From assembly GCF_030695125.1 (NCBI RefSeq), contig NZ_JAUYTP010000029.1, positions 496,001-560,000 of the forward strand: a stretch of 64,000 bases of DNA. The letters are read 5' to 3'. Shown piece by piece: positions 45,595 to 54,069 of this stretch; the first letter of the stretch is position 1; every line of letters starts with the position of its first letter. The notes under the pieces were generated by a model, which saw nothing but the letters and a program-made list of their open reading frames with translations, was not told the origin of the DNA and did no database searches. This stretch comes from Allobosea sp. Lineage in GTDB: Bacteria > Pseudomonadota > Alphaproteobacteria > Rhizobiales > Beijerinckiaceae. The position numbers and the translations under genes were made by a program.

Positions 45595-46629
45595 ATGACG
45601 ACAGCCCTAGCGCCATCCGCCGTTCCCGGCCCCGTTGCCCTCGCCGCGGTCCGCCCGCTGGTCGAGGTCGAGGATCTCTCGGTCAAATTCGTCAGCCGCG
45701 AGGCGACGGTCTCGGCCGTGAACGGCGTCTCCTTCTCGATCCAGCCGGGCGAGGTGCTCTGCATCATCGGCGAATCCGGCTCCGGCAAATCCGTGACGAT
45801 GCGCGCCTTGATGCGGCTCCTGCCCAAGGGCCGGGCCAGGATCGGCGGCAAGATGCGCGTCGGCGATCACGACATCATGGCGCTCAGCGACAAGGAGCTG
45901 ACCCAGATACGCGGCTCCACCATCTCGATGATCTTCCAGGAGCCGATGACGGCGCTCGACCCCGTCTACACGATCGGCCACCAGATCGCCGAGACCGTGG
46001 TCAAGCACGAGGGCTGCTCCTATGCCGACGGGCTTAAGCGCGGGCTGGAACTGCTCGAATTCGTCAAGGTGCCCTCGCCGGAGCGGCGCCTGAAGGCCTA
46101 TCCGCACGAGCTCTCCGGCGGACTGCGCCAGCGCGCGATGATCGCGATGGCACTGTCCTGCCGGCCGCAGCTCCTGCTGGCCGACGAGCCGACGACGGCG
46201 CTCGACGCGACCGTGCAGATCCAGGTGCTGGTGCTGCTGCGCAAGCTCCAGCGCGACATGGGCATGAGCGTGATCTTCGTCACCCATGATCTCGGCGTCG
46301 CCGCCCAGATCGCCGACCGTGTCGCGGTGATGTATGCCGGCCGCGTCGTCGAATCCGGCCCGGTGCGCGACGTGCTGATGAACCCGCAGCATCCCTATAC
46401 CCGCGGCATGCTCGCCTCCTCCGTCCATGGCAGCGCGCGCGGCGTCGACATCGAGGCGATCCCTGGCTCGCCGCCGGACATGCGCCGCCTGCCGCCGGGC
46501 TGCGCCTTCGCGCCGCGCTGCAAATTCGCCGACGAGGCCTGCCGCGCGGCGAGCCCGCCGGAAACCTCGCCCGCGCCCGACCGGACCGTCTGCTGCTTCA
46601 AGGTCGGCGCGCCCGCCCTGTCCTCCTGA
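45595..46629 (+). CDS. Peptide-type ABC ATP-binding protein (DppD/OppD-like)
   Basis: The protein has 344 residues. Walker A GESGSGKSV, Q-loop FQEPMTALDPV, signature LSGGLRQRAMIAMA, Walker B LLLADEPTTALD, HDLGVAAQIADRVAVMYAG and the Cys-rich tail (PPGCAFAPRCKFADEACRA). Start at 45595 follows GAGGAG, 10 nt after the previous stop codon. It forms the ATPase heterodimer with the DppF-like protein. Confidence 0.95.
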   Translation: MTTALAPSAVPGPVALAAVRPLVEVEDLSVKFVSREATVSAVNGVSFSIQPGEVLCIIGESGSGKSVTMRALMRLLPKGRARIGGKMRVGDHDIMALSDKELTQIRGSTISMIFQEPMTALDPVYTIGHQIAETVVKHEGCSYADGLKRGLELLEFVKVPSPERRLKAYPHELSGGLRQRAMIAMALSCRPQLLLADEPTTALDATVQIQVLVLLRKLQRDMGMSVIFVTHDLGVAAQIADRVAVMYAGRVVESGPVRDVLMNPQHPYTRGMLASSVHGSARGVDIEAIPGSPPDMRRLPPGCAFAPRCKFADEACRAASPPETSPAPDRTVCCFKVGAPALSS

Positions 46630-46652
46630 CCCCTCGCACGAGAGAGCCCGCC

Positions 46653-47363
46653 ATGCACAAGGTCGAGATTCCCGCCTATGTCACGGAGCATGTCGTCGCC
46701 CGTCGCGGCGTCGAGCATGTCTATGCCGATCTCGATCCCGCCCGCACGGCGCTGATCGTGGTCGATCTCCAGAATGGCTTCATGATGCCGGGCGTCGCCC
46801 ATGCGCTCTGCAACACGGCCCGCGAGATCGTGCCCAACGTCAACCGGATCGCCGACGCCGTGCGCCGGACCGGCGGCAAGGTGTTCTGGATCAAGAACAC
46901 CCATGACGAGGCCTGCCTGACCTCCTGGTCGCATTTCCACGAGGATCTGACGCGGCCGGAGCGGCGCGGAGCCCGCGTCGAATCCATGTCGGAAGGCAAG
47001 CTCGGCCACGAGCTTTGGGCCGATCTCGAGGTCAGTCCGGAGGACGAGATCGTTCAGAAGACGCGTTTCAGCGCCTTCATCCAGGGCTCGTCCGATCTCG
47101 AGGTGCGGCTGCGCGCACAGGGCTACGACACGCTGATCATCACCGGCACGGTGACCAATGTCTGCTGCGAATCGACCGCCCGTGACGCCATGATGCTGAA
47201 CTTCAGGACGATCATGGTCACCGACGGTAATGCCGCCAATTCCGATGCCGAGCACAACGCCTCGCTGATCGCCTTCTACCTCACCTTCGGCGACATCATG
47301 GACACGCAGATGCTGATCGGCTGTCTTGAGACAAACGCCCGCTTCCGCGAGGCGGCCGAGTAA
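46653..47363 (+). CDS. Isochorismatase-fold cysteine hydrolase, copy 2
   Basis: The protein has 236 residues. Paralogue of the product of 39724: D38, K136 and nucleophile C171 in GTVTNVCCESTARDA are conserved, and long blocks such as LDPARTALIVVDLQNGFM and AREIVPNVNRI are identical. The middle (about 82-125), which shapes the pocket in this fold, differs strongly (HDEACLTSWSHFHEDL against ITEETQADWCVWFDNF), which suggests a different substrate. It is co-transcribed with the importer and the asparaginase-fold gene. Confidence 0.9.
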   Translation: MHKVEIPAYVTEHVVARRGVEHVYADLDPARTALIVVDLQNGFMMPGVAHALCNTAREIVPNVNRIADAVRRTGGKVFWIKNTHDEACLTSWSHFHEDLTRPERRGARVESMSEGKLGHELWADLEVSPEDEIVQKTRFSAFIQGSSDLEVRLRAQGYDTLIITGTVTNVCCESTARDAMMLNFRTIMVTDGNAANSDAEHNASLIAFYLTFGDIMDTQMLIGCLETNARFREAAE

Positions 47364-47396
47364 CCCGGCGCGCGCGCCCGACACCCAGAGAGAGAT

Positions 47397-48398
47397 ATGC
47401 CTGTTTTGCCCAAGGTCGCGGTCATTGGGACCGGCGGCACGATCTGTTCCATCGGCACCGGCCCCTTCGACATCCTCGACTACGGCGCCAATGAGAAGAT
47501 GCTCCATGCCGACGCGCTGGTCGCGATGTTTCCCGACGTCGCCCAGCTTGCCGAGATCATCGCCGTTCCGTTCAAGGCGGTGCCGAGCCCCAATATCTTC
47601 TTCGAGGACTGGAAGGCGCTCGTCCTGACCTGCGACCGGCTGGTCGCCGAGCATCCCGACCTCGCCGGCATCGTCATCCTCCACGGCACCGCCTCGCTGG
47701 AGGAGACGGCCTATTTCCTCAGCCTGACGGTGAAGGTGTCGGTGCCTGTCGTCGTCGTCGGCTCGCAGCGCCCGGCGAGCGCGCTGTCGACCGATGCGGG
47801 GATGAACCTCGCCAATGCGATCCGCACCGCGGCTTGCCAGCAGGCGCGCGGGCTCGGCGTTCTCGTCCTGCTGAACGACGAGATCCACGCCGCCCGCGAC
47901 GTCACGAAGACCTCGACCTTCCGGCTGCAGACCTTCCGCTCGCCTGATTTCGGCGTGCTCGGCCATGCCGATGGCGATGCCGTCGTGTTCTACCGCAAGC
48001 CGCTGCGGAAGGCGGCGCCAGACACGGAGTTCGACATCCGCAGCCTCGACGCCCTGCCGCGCGTCGATATCGTGCTGGCCTATACCGGCTCGGACGGCAC
48101 GGCGGCCCGTGCCTTCGTCGCGGCCGGCGCCAAGGGCATCATCTCGGCCGGCTTCGCGCCGGGCTTCGCCGGCCCGGCCGATTTCGAGGTGCTCAAGGAG
48201 GCCGTGGCGGCTGGCATCGTCGTGATGCAATCGACCCGCGCCGGCTCGGGCCGCACCTTCAAAGGCAAGCGCCTGCGCGACGCCGGCTTCCTGATCACCG
48301 ACAATCTCACGCCGCAGAAGGCGCGGCTGCTTCTCGCGCTGGCGCTGACGATCAGCGCCGAGCCGGCCGAGATCGAACGCATCTTCCTGACCTATTGA
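47397..48398 (+). CDS. Asparaginase-fold amidohydrolase lacking the canonical Asp
   Basis: The protein has 333 residues. The first catalytic motif GTGGTI (T15) and the second motif with T98 and K171 (DVTKTSTFRLQTF) are present. The normal HGTDT-EET motif reads HGTASLEET: the Asp that completes the Thr-Lys-Asp triad and holds the alpha-amino group of asparagine is Ala99. A classical L-asparaginase role is therefore doubtful; the enzyme may act on an amide without that amino group. Two-domain fold otherwise intact. It lies in the importer operon between the second cysteine hydrolase and an EamA transporter. Confidence 0.85.
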   Translation: MPVLPKVAVIGTGGTICSIGTGPFDILDYGANEKMLHADALVAMFPDVAQLAEIIAVPFKAVPSPNIFFEDWKALVLTCDRLVAEHPDLAGIVILHGTASLEETAYFLSLTVKVSVPVVVVGSQRPASALSTDAGMNLANAIRTAACQQARGLGVLVLLNDEIHAARDVTKTSTFRLQTFRSPDFGVLGHADGDAVVFYRKPLRKAAPDTEFDIRSLDALPRVDIVLAYTGSDGTAARAFVAAGAKGIISAGFAPGFAGPADFEVLKEAVAAGIVVMQSTRAGSGRTFKGKRLRDAGFLITDNLTPQKARLLLALALTISAEPAEIERIFLTY

Positions 48399-48400
48399 CG

Positions 48401-49315
48401 ATGACCGTGATCCTGAAGGCGCCGGCGGGGGAGGAGCGCGACGCGCGACGCGGCGTCGTGATGATGCTCGTCGGGTTGGCGCTGTTCTCGATCCTGAACG
48501 GTGTCGTCAAGGCGCTGGCCGAGACCTTCGCGGTCAACCAGATCGTCTTCTTCCGCAACGGCTTCGCGCTCGTTACCCTGCTGCTGATGGCGCGCGGGCT
48601 CGGGGGCTTTGCCGCGCTGAAGGTCCACAACCGTCCCGGCATGGCGCTGCAGGCGGTTCAGTTCACCGCCGTGCTGCTCTTCATCTTCGTGGCCTATCGC
48701 CACATGCCCCTCGCCGACGCGACCGCGATCTCCTTCCTGCAGCCGGTGCTCGTCCTGCTGCTCTCGGCGCCGCTGCTCGGCGAGAAGGTGACGCGGCTGG
48801 GCTGGATCGCCCTCCTGCTGGGCTTGGGCGGCGTCCTGTTGATGATCAAGCCGACGGGTGGCGGCAGCCTGTTCGGCCTGACCATGTCAGTCATCGGCAC
48901 GGTCTTCAGCGCGCTCTCGCTGATCCAGCAGCGCAGCCTCTCGCGCAACGAGACCTCGCTTGCGATCGCCTTCTGGACCCTGGCCGGGTCGGCGCTGCTC
49001 GTCCTGCCGAGCCTGCCCTTCAACTGGGTCCAGCCGACGCCGGCGCAATGGGCGCTGCTAATCGGCAACGGCCTGGCCTCGGGCGCCTGCCAGTACCTTA
49101 CCACCCGCGCCCTGTTCCACACGCCGGTGGCGACGATCGCGCCGCTCTCCTACACCAAGATGCTCTGGGCCCTGATCGTGGGTTTCGTCTGGTTTGGCGA
49201 CGTGCCGACCCTGCTGGTCCTCGGCGGCTCGGCGATCGTGATCGCTGCGAGCGCGCTGGTCTATCTGGCCCCCAAGCCCGTGCCCGCCCCGGTCAGGCTC
49301 GAAGAAGCGCCATGA
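48401..49315 (+). CDS. EamA/DMT-family membrane transporter, copy 2
   Basis: The protein has 304 residues with ten predicted helices in two EamA repeats (first GVVMMLVGLALFSILNGVVKAL, second GLTMSVIGTVFSALSLIQQRSL). Start ATG 48401 lies 2 nt after the asparaginase-fold stop codon. Its end overlaps the AbrB-type gene by 4 nt. Probable metabolite exporter; substrate unknown. Confidence 0.87.
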   Translation: MTVILKAPAGEERDARRGVVMMLVGLALFSILNGVVKALAETFAVNQIVFFRNGFALVTLLLMARGLGGFAALKVHNRPGMALQAVQFTAVLLFIFVAYRHMPLADATAISFLQPVLVLLLSAPLLGEKVTRLGWIALLLGLGGVLLMIKPTGGGSLFGLTMSVIGTVFSALSLIQQRSLSRNETSLAIAFWTLAGSALLVLPSLPFNWVQPTPAQWALLIGNGLASGACQYLTTRALFHTPVATIAPLSYTKMLWALIVGFVWFGDVPTLLVLGGSAIVIAASALVYLAPKPVPAPVRLEEAP

Positions 49316-50469
49316 AGCTCCTGACATCCCCCGTCGCAGCCTGGATGCGGGACGTCCGGGCCGGCTTTGCCGCCATGCGACCCTCCCGCTTCCCCTATCC
49401 CCGCTTCGCCCTGGCGCTGGCGCTCGGTGTGGCGGGCGGCCTGCTGTTCCAGCGGCTGTCGCTGCCCTTGCCCTGGATGATGGGCCCGATGGTGTTCTGC
49501 ACGCTCGCGGCGCTGCTGCGCCTGCCGGTGGCCGCGCCGCCGGTGATCCGCCCGCCCATGACGATGGTGATCGGCGTCATGCTGGGTGCGGCCTTCAGCC
49601 CCGATCTCATGGCGCGCATCCCGCAATGGTGGCCGGCGACGCTCGGGCTCGTCGCCTTCATCGCGCTGTGCGGCGGCTCGGTTGTCTGGTATTTCCGGGC
49701 CATCGGCGGCTATGACCGCACCACCGCCTATTTCGCCGGCATGCCGGGCGGGCTGGTCGAGATGATCAGCATTGGCGAGGAGCGCGGCGGCGACGGCCAG
49801 GTCATCGCGCTAGTCCATTCGGTCCGGATCCTGCTCATCGTCATGACCCTGCCCTTCGCCATCCAATGGCTCGAGGGCGTCTCGCTGAACCGGATGGCCG
49901 GCGCGGTCTCGATCCTCTCGACCCCCGCCACCGCCGAACTCTGGCTCCTCGGCTGCGGCCTTGCCGGCTGTCTCATCGGCCATATGCTGAACCTGCCCGC
50001 GAGATATCTGCTCGGGCCGATGCTGGTCAGCGCCGCCGTCCATCTCGCGGGCTGGAGCGACTTCAAGCCGCCCTTCGAGATCGTCAACGCCGCCCAGTTG
50101 ATCCTCGGCGTCGTCATCGGCTGCCGCTTCGCGGGAACGGCGCCGCGCACCGTCGGGCACATTATCCTGCTTTCCCTGGGATCGACCGCGATCCTGCTGT
50201 TCTGGACCGCCGCCTGTGCCGCCCTGGTGTCCTGGCTGACCGGGTTTCGCGCCATGACGCTGATCCTGGCCTATTCGCCCGGGGGCTTGGCGGAAATGAG
50301 CCTGATCGCGCTCGCCGTCCATGCCGAGGTCGCCTTCGTCGCCGCCCACCACATCATCCGCATCTTCGTGGTGATGGTGGCCGCCGCACCCGTCTACGCC
50401 GTGATCGCCCGTCTGGGGCGCCGCGAGGCTGGGCAGGCTGAGCGGCGCGCCGGCATGCCGGCCGAGTAG
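49312..50469 (+). CDS. AbrB-family integral membrane protein
   Basis: The protein has 385 residues with about ten helices. GG(L/V)xEM-type repeats (YFAGMPGGLVEMISIGEE and ILAYSPGGLAEMSLIALA) and PWMMGPMV / LLGPMLVSA are the signature of the AbrB family (PF05145), sometimes misnamed ammonia monooxygenase. Members are poorly characterised and look like transporters. Start at 49312 overlaps the EamA stop codon (ATGA). Last gene of the importer operon. Confidence 0.88.
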   Translation: MKLLTSPVAAWMRDVRAGFAAMRPSRFPYPRFALALALGVAGGLLFQRLSLPLPWMMGPMVFCTLAALLRLPVAAPPVIRPPMTMVIGVMLGAAFSPDLMARIPQWWPATLGLVAFIALCGGSVVWYFRAIGGYDRTTAYFAGMPGGLVEMISIGEERGGDGQVIALVHSVRILLIVMTLPFAIQWLEGVSLNRMAGAVSILSTPATAELWLLGCGLAGCLIGHMLNLPARYLLGPMLVSAAVHLAGWSDFKPPFEIVNAAQLILGVVIGCRFAGTAPRTVGHIILLSLGSTAILLFWTAACAALVSWLTGFRAMTLILAYSPGGLAEMSLIALAVHAEVAFVAAHHIIRIFVVMVAAAPVYAVIARLGRREAGQAERRAGMPAE

Positions 50470-50487
50470 ACGCCTCGGCCACGATCG

Positions 50488-50499
50488 ATTGCATACAGT
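50488..50499. promoter_or_regulatory. ATTG-CATA-CAGT operator upstream of the GntR gene
   Basis: Seven of 8 arm bases match. It lies 56 bp upstream of a sigma-70-like -35 box and about 190 bp before the GntR start, consistent with autoregulation by the GntR protein. Confidence 0.5.
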
Positions 50500-50554
50500 T
50501 GGTTCAAGCGCCCCCGATCATGCACACTTTGTCGTCAAGGCCCGCGCTTGCTCG

Positions 50555-50583
50555 TTGACTTGCGGCAGAACTGCCACTAATCG
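50555..50583 (+). promoter_or_regulatory. Candidate sigma-70 promoter of the GntR gene
   Basis: TTGACT, 17 bp, TAATCG. The -35 box is good and the -10 box is weak. No sigma-54 element is seen here, so the regulator would be expressed separately from its presumed targets. Confidence 0.45.
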
Positions 50584-50689
50584 CCTGCGGACTGTACACG
50601 ATCGATATGATTCTGCTGCACGCATGGTCATGTCGAACCCCGGAGAAGCCCACCGCTTCATCGGCCTACTAGCAACAGGATGGCACATC

Positions 50690-51391
50690 ATGGCGACCCG
50701 CGGCGTCTCGGTCACGAACAAGCTCAGGGAAGCCTTGCTCGGGGGCGAATACGCCGGTGGCACGCGCCTGAACGAGGTCGACCTGGCAGACAGCCTGGCG
50801 GTGTCGCGGACCCCGATCCGCGCCGCGCTCTCGACCCTCGCGGCCGAAGGCTTGCTCGAATACCGCCCCAACAGCGGCTATGCGGTCAAATCCTTCGCCG
50901 CCAAGGATATCGAGGGGATCTATGTCGTGCGCGCCAATCTCGAGGGGCTGGGTGCGCGCCTCGTCGCGCAGCAGGGCCTTTCCGACCTCCATCGCGGCCT
51001 GCTCCATAAGGTGCTGACGGAGAGCGAGGAACTGCAGAATGTCGAGGATTGGAACGACGAGGTCTCAGATGTCTGGCGCGATCTCAACGACCGCTTCCAC
51101 AACACGCTGATCGAGGCCTCCGGCAACTCCCATCTGGCGATGATGCTGCGCAAGTCGCGTGCGATCCCGCTGCTGAACCAGCTCAAATTCCGCTGGTTCG
51201 ATCTCGGGACCCTGGCGCGCGCCCATGACGATCATTGCCAGATCTTCGCCGCCATCACCGGCGGACAGGTCGTCCGCGCCGAGAGCATCGCCTCCGAACA
51301 CGTCTATCGCTCGGGCCAGCGCATCATCGAGCATTGGCGCAAGATGGATACACGCAAGCCCGTCGCGGCCGCCAAGGCCCGCGCAGCCTGA
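50690..51391 (+). CDS. GntR-family transcriptional regulator with FCD domain
   Basis: The protein has 233 residues. Winged helix at about 6-70 (VTNKLREALLGGEYAGGTRLNEVDLADSLAVSRTPIRAALSTLAAEGLLEYRPNSGYAV). The FCD effector domain follows (about 80-225), with the metal-ligand type residues in DLNDRFHNTLIEASGN, ARAHDDH and SEHVYRSG. The start at 50690 is chosen from CAGGATGG upstream and the onset of homology; starts at 50624/50630 are possible. It is the only regulator inside the amide island and lies between the two long converging operons. FCD proteins bind short palindromes, so it is the best candidate for the ATTG-N4-CAAT sites. This assignment is inference. Confidence 0.88.
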   Translation: MATRGVSVTNKLREALLGGEYAGGTRLNEVDLADSLAVSRTPIRAALSTLAAEGLLEYRPNSGYAVKSFAAKDIEGIYVVRANLEGLGARLVAQQGLSDLHRGLLHKVLTESEELQNVEDWNDEVSDVWRDLNDRFHNTLIEASGNSHLAMMLRKSRAIPLLNQLKFRWFDLGTLARAHDDHCQIFAAITGGQVVRAESIASEHVYRSGQRIIEHWRKMDTRKPVAAAKARAA

Positions 51392-51401
51392 TTGCAGGCG
51401 A

Positions 51402-51427
51402 ACGGCACGGCCCGGAGGCCGTGCCGT
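51402..51427. terminator. Bidirectional hairpin between converging operons
   Basis: ACGGCACGGCC-CGGA-GGCCGTGCCGT, a perfect 11-bp stem with tetraloop, between the GntR stop codon and the stop of amidase 3. No T-run on either side. Confidence 0.65.
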
Positions 51428-51441
51428 AGAGCGGACCTTCC

Positions 51442-52851
51442 TCAGGCGGCCTTCGCCAGTCCCAGCATATCCGGGCGGCGATCGCGCCAGGCCGTGGCCT
51501 GCTCGAAGGCATGGGCCGCCCGCAGCAGCATCGCCTCCGCGAAAGGCCGTGCCGCCAGCTGGATCGAGATCGGCAGGCCATTGGGGCCGAAGCCCGCGGG
51601 CACGCAGATCGCCGGCATCCCGGTCAGGTTGAAGGCCATGGTGAAGTTCGGCTTGTCGAGATTGTCCCAGCGCGGCACCTGGTCGATCGGCGGAGCCTCG
51701 TCGGGGTTGCCGGCGGTGAGCAGCACATCGACGCCAGCCATCGCCGCCGCCATTTCCGCGATCAGCTCGCGCCGGCGCCGCAGTGCCTGGACATAGTCCA
51801 TGCCGGTGCAGAGCGCGGCGAAGACGAGGCGGTCGCGATAGCGCTGCCCGAACTTCTCCGGATTTTTCAGCATCATCCGCTCATAGGCCGCGCCGCGCTC
51901 GACCGTCGAGATGAAAAAGCCGGCCGCATTGTACTCGTGCATGGCCGAGAGCTTGATCTCGACGATCTCCGCGCCGAGGCTGTCATAGGCGGCGATCGCG
52001 GCGTCGATGCCGGCCTTGACCGCAGGCGCCACCGGCCGGTCGGTCTCGTGCCAGCGGCTGAGCACACCCACTTTCAGCCCCTTGGCCCCCTTGCCGAGGC
52101 CGGCGGTGTAGTCGGGCACCGCCCTGTTCGCGCTGGCGGGATCGGCGGGATCATGGCCGGCGAGCGCCTGCAGCATCAGCGCGCAATCCTCCGTCGTCCA
52201 GGCCATCGGGCCGATATGGTCGAGCGAATAGGCCGCCGGCGCGACGCCGGCGCGGCTGACCAGCCCATAGGTCGGCTTGAGGCCGACGATGCCGCAGAGC
52301 GCCGCAGGGCCGCGGATCGAGCCACCCGTATCGGTGCCGAGGCCGCCGAGCACGAGGCCGGCCGCGACCGCAGCGCCTGTACCGCTCGAGGAGCCCGCCG
52401 TGAAACGCTGCGTGTTCCAGGGATTGCGCGAGGGCGGCCAGGGCAGGTCGAAGGAGGGGCCACCATCGGCGAATTCATGCGTGGTCAGCTTGCCCATCAG
52501 CACGGTGCCGGCAGCATCGAGCGCTGCGGCGCAGGTCGCGTCGGTGTCGGGGATATTGCCGATGTTGTGGGCGGACTGGCAGGTCGTCAGGATCCCCTTG
52601 GTGTCGATGATGTCCTTGAGGCCGATCGGGATGCCGTGCAGCGGCGATGTCGGCCCCGAGGCCTTGATTTGCGCTTCGGCCTTCTTCGCGTCGGCCCGGG
52701 CGCGATCCTCGGTCAGGGTGACGAACGCGTGCAGCTCCGGCTCGAAGGCCTTGACGCGGGAAAGGCACATCTCGGTCAGCTCGACCGGGGACAGCTTGCC
52801 GGCCTTGATCAGGGCGGCGGCCTCGCTGATGGTCAGGATGTCCGTGCTCAT
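51442..52851 (-). CDS. Amidase-signature hydrolase, copy 3
   Basis: The protein has 469 residues. K79 in IGLKDIIDTKG, cis-Ser loop TAGSSSGTGAAVAAG (about 151-165) and nucleophile S178 in GTDTGGSIRGP. It overlaps the AtzG-like gene upstream by 4 nt. It is the last gene of the long leftward operon that starts at 60511, so it is transcribed about 9 kb from the promoter unless an internal promoter exists. The insert with two Cys (TTCQSAHNIGNIPDTDATCAAAL) distinguishes it from copies 4-6. Confidence 0.94.
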   Translation of the reverse strand: MSTDILTISEAAALIKAGKLSPVELTEMCLSRVKAFEPELHAFVTLTEDRARADAKKAEAQIKASGPTSPLHGIPIGLKDIIDTKGILTTCQSAHNIGNIPDTDATCAAALDAAGTVLMGKLTTHEFADGGPSFDLPWPPSRNPWNTQRFTAGSSSGTGAAVAAGLVLGGLGTDTGGSIRGPAALCGIVGLKPTYGLVSRAGVAPAAYSLDHIGPMAWTTEDCALMLQALAGHDPADPASANRAVPDYTAGLGKGAKGLKVGVLSRWHETDRPVAPAVKAGIDAAIAAYDSLGAEIVEIKLSAMHEYNAAGFFISTVERGAAYERMMLKNPEKFGQRYRDRLVFAALCTGMDYVQALRRRRELIAEMAAAMAGVDVLLTAGNPDEAPPIDQVPRWDNLDKPNFTMAFNLTGMPAICVPAGFGPNGLPISIQLAARPFAEAMLLRAAHAFEQATAWRDRRPDMLGLAKAA

Positions 52852-53051
52852 CGGGCGCTCTCCTCGGTCGGGAAGCTGAAGATATGGGCCGGCTCGGCCA
52901 TGTAGCTGCGCTCGCCCCGGATCCGGGCCGACATCTCGACGATGTAGCCATAGGCCTCGGCATATTCGGCGACCTGCTCGGGCGTCAGGGTGAAGCCGGC
53001 CCGCGCCAGGAAGGCGCTCATCTCGGCTTCGGATGCGATCGGTGTCGGCAT
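52848..53051 (-). CDS. AtzG-like small amidase partner, copy 3
   Basis: The protein has 67 residues (MPTPIASEAEMSAFLARAGFTLTPEQVAEY...). Helix pair, then IRGERSYMAEPAHIFSF, the clearest example of the R-x4-Y-x2-EPAHIF tail. Overlap of 4 nt with amidase 3 implies coupled translation in equal amounts. Confidence 0.75.
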   Translation of the reverse strand: MPTPIASEAEMSAFLARAGFTLTPEQVAEYAEAYGYIVEMSARIRGERSYMAEPAHIFSFPTEESAR

Positions 53052-53121
53052 GGCTGGCGGTTCTCCTGTGGCGCGGGTCGAATGCCCGCAGGCCTGCGGG
53101 CGGCGAGGGGCCGGGCTCCGG

Positions 53122-54000
53122 CTAAAGCGGAACCTGGCGACGCTTGCGGTGCTCGTCCTGGAAGATGAAGACGGTCGCGCCCATCACGATCGCGGCGCCG
53201 ACCAGCGCCCAGCGATCGGGAATCTCCTGGTAGGCGAGCCAGGCAAACAGCGCGATGAAGGGCAGGCGGGCGAAGTCGAAGGGCATGACCGTCGAGGCCG
53301 GCGCATTGCGCAGTGCCAGGAACAGCGTCAGCCGGCCGACGAACATCGCCACCGCCATCACCACCAGGAACAGCATGATGTCGAAGGACGGCGTCCGCCA
53401 GTAGAGCACGGCGGGGATCAGCCCGGTGACCACGGGGATCAGGGTGGTGACGGCGACGATGCGGCTGGTGCTCTCGATCTGCGTCAGCCGCTTCGAGATC
53501 AGGTAGCTCGACGCCATCGAAAGGGTCGAGATCATCAGCGCGATGGTCCCGGCGTCGAGCGCGACGAAGCCCGGCCGTGAGATCACCATCACGCCGACGA
53601 AGCCGACCATCACCGCCGCCCAGCGGCTGCGCGAGACGGTTTCGCCGAGCAGCACGCCGGCTAGCGCCGTCACGATGATCGGGGCGGCGAAGGTCATTGC
53701 GGTGGCCTTGGCCAGCGGCACATGGGCAAGCGCATAGAACCAGGTCAGGTTCGAGACGCAGCCGACCGCGGTCATGATCGCATAGAGCCTGCGCTTCTCG
53801 CGCCGGTCCGGCAGTGGCGTGCCGCCCCTCAGCTGCGGCCAGACGAACACGAGCATGATCAGATTGGTCAGGAAGCTGATCTGGAACGGATGCAGCTCGG
53901 TCGCGATCTGCCGGACCAGCGAATTGCCGCCCGCCAGGAAGGCCGTACTCAGGATCATCCAAAGGATGCCGGCCTGGACGGTGTTGCGGGCCTCGACCAT
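53122..54000 (-). CDS. EamA/DMT-family membrane transporter, copy 3
   Basis: The protein has 292 residues with ten helices (first TVQAGILWMILSTAFLAGGNSLVRQIA, second repeat from DAGTIALMISTLSMASSYLISKRL). It is encoded between amidases 4 and 3 on the same strand with gaps of about 70 nt. It is distinct from copies 1 and 2 by inspection. Role as exporter or importer is not determinable. Confidence 0.87.
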   Translation of the reverse strand: MVEARNTVQAGILWMILSTAFLAGGNSLVRQIATELHPFQISFLTNLIMLVFVWPQLRGGTPLPDRREKRRLYAIMTAVGCVSNLTWFYALAHVPLAKATAMTFAAPIIVTALAGVLLGETVSRSRWAAVMVGFVGVMVISRPGFVALDAGTIALMISTLSMASSYLISKRLTQIESTSRIVAVTTLIPVVTGLIPAVLYWRTPSFDIMLFLVVMAVAMFVGRLTLFLALRNAPASTVMPFDFARLPFIALFAWLAYQEIPDRWALVGAAIVMGATVFIFQDEHRKRRQVPL

Positions 54001-54069
54001 GGCTCAGCAGGTTCCTCTGCGGCTTGCGTGAGGGAGACGGGCGGCCCCGACGGGCCGCCCGACCAAGAG

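Noticed and set aside
39724..47363. True isochorismatase (siderophore) function for the two cysteine hydrolases
   Set aside because: NVCCESTARDA is the RutB/amidohydrolase context and no siderophore genes are near.
51341..51356. A further ATGGATACA-like operator half site
   Set aside because: It lies inside the GntR coding sequence, has only one arm, and is expected by chance.
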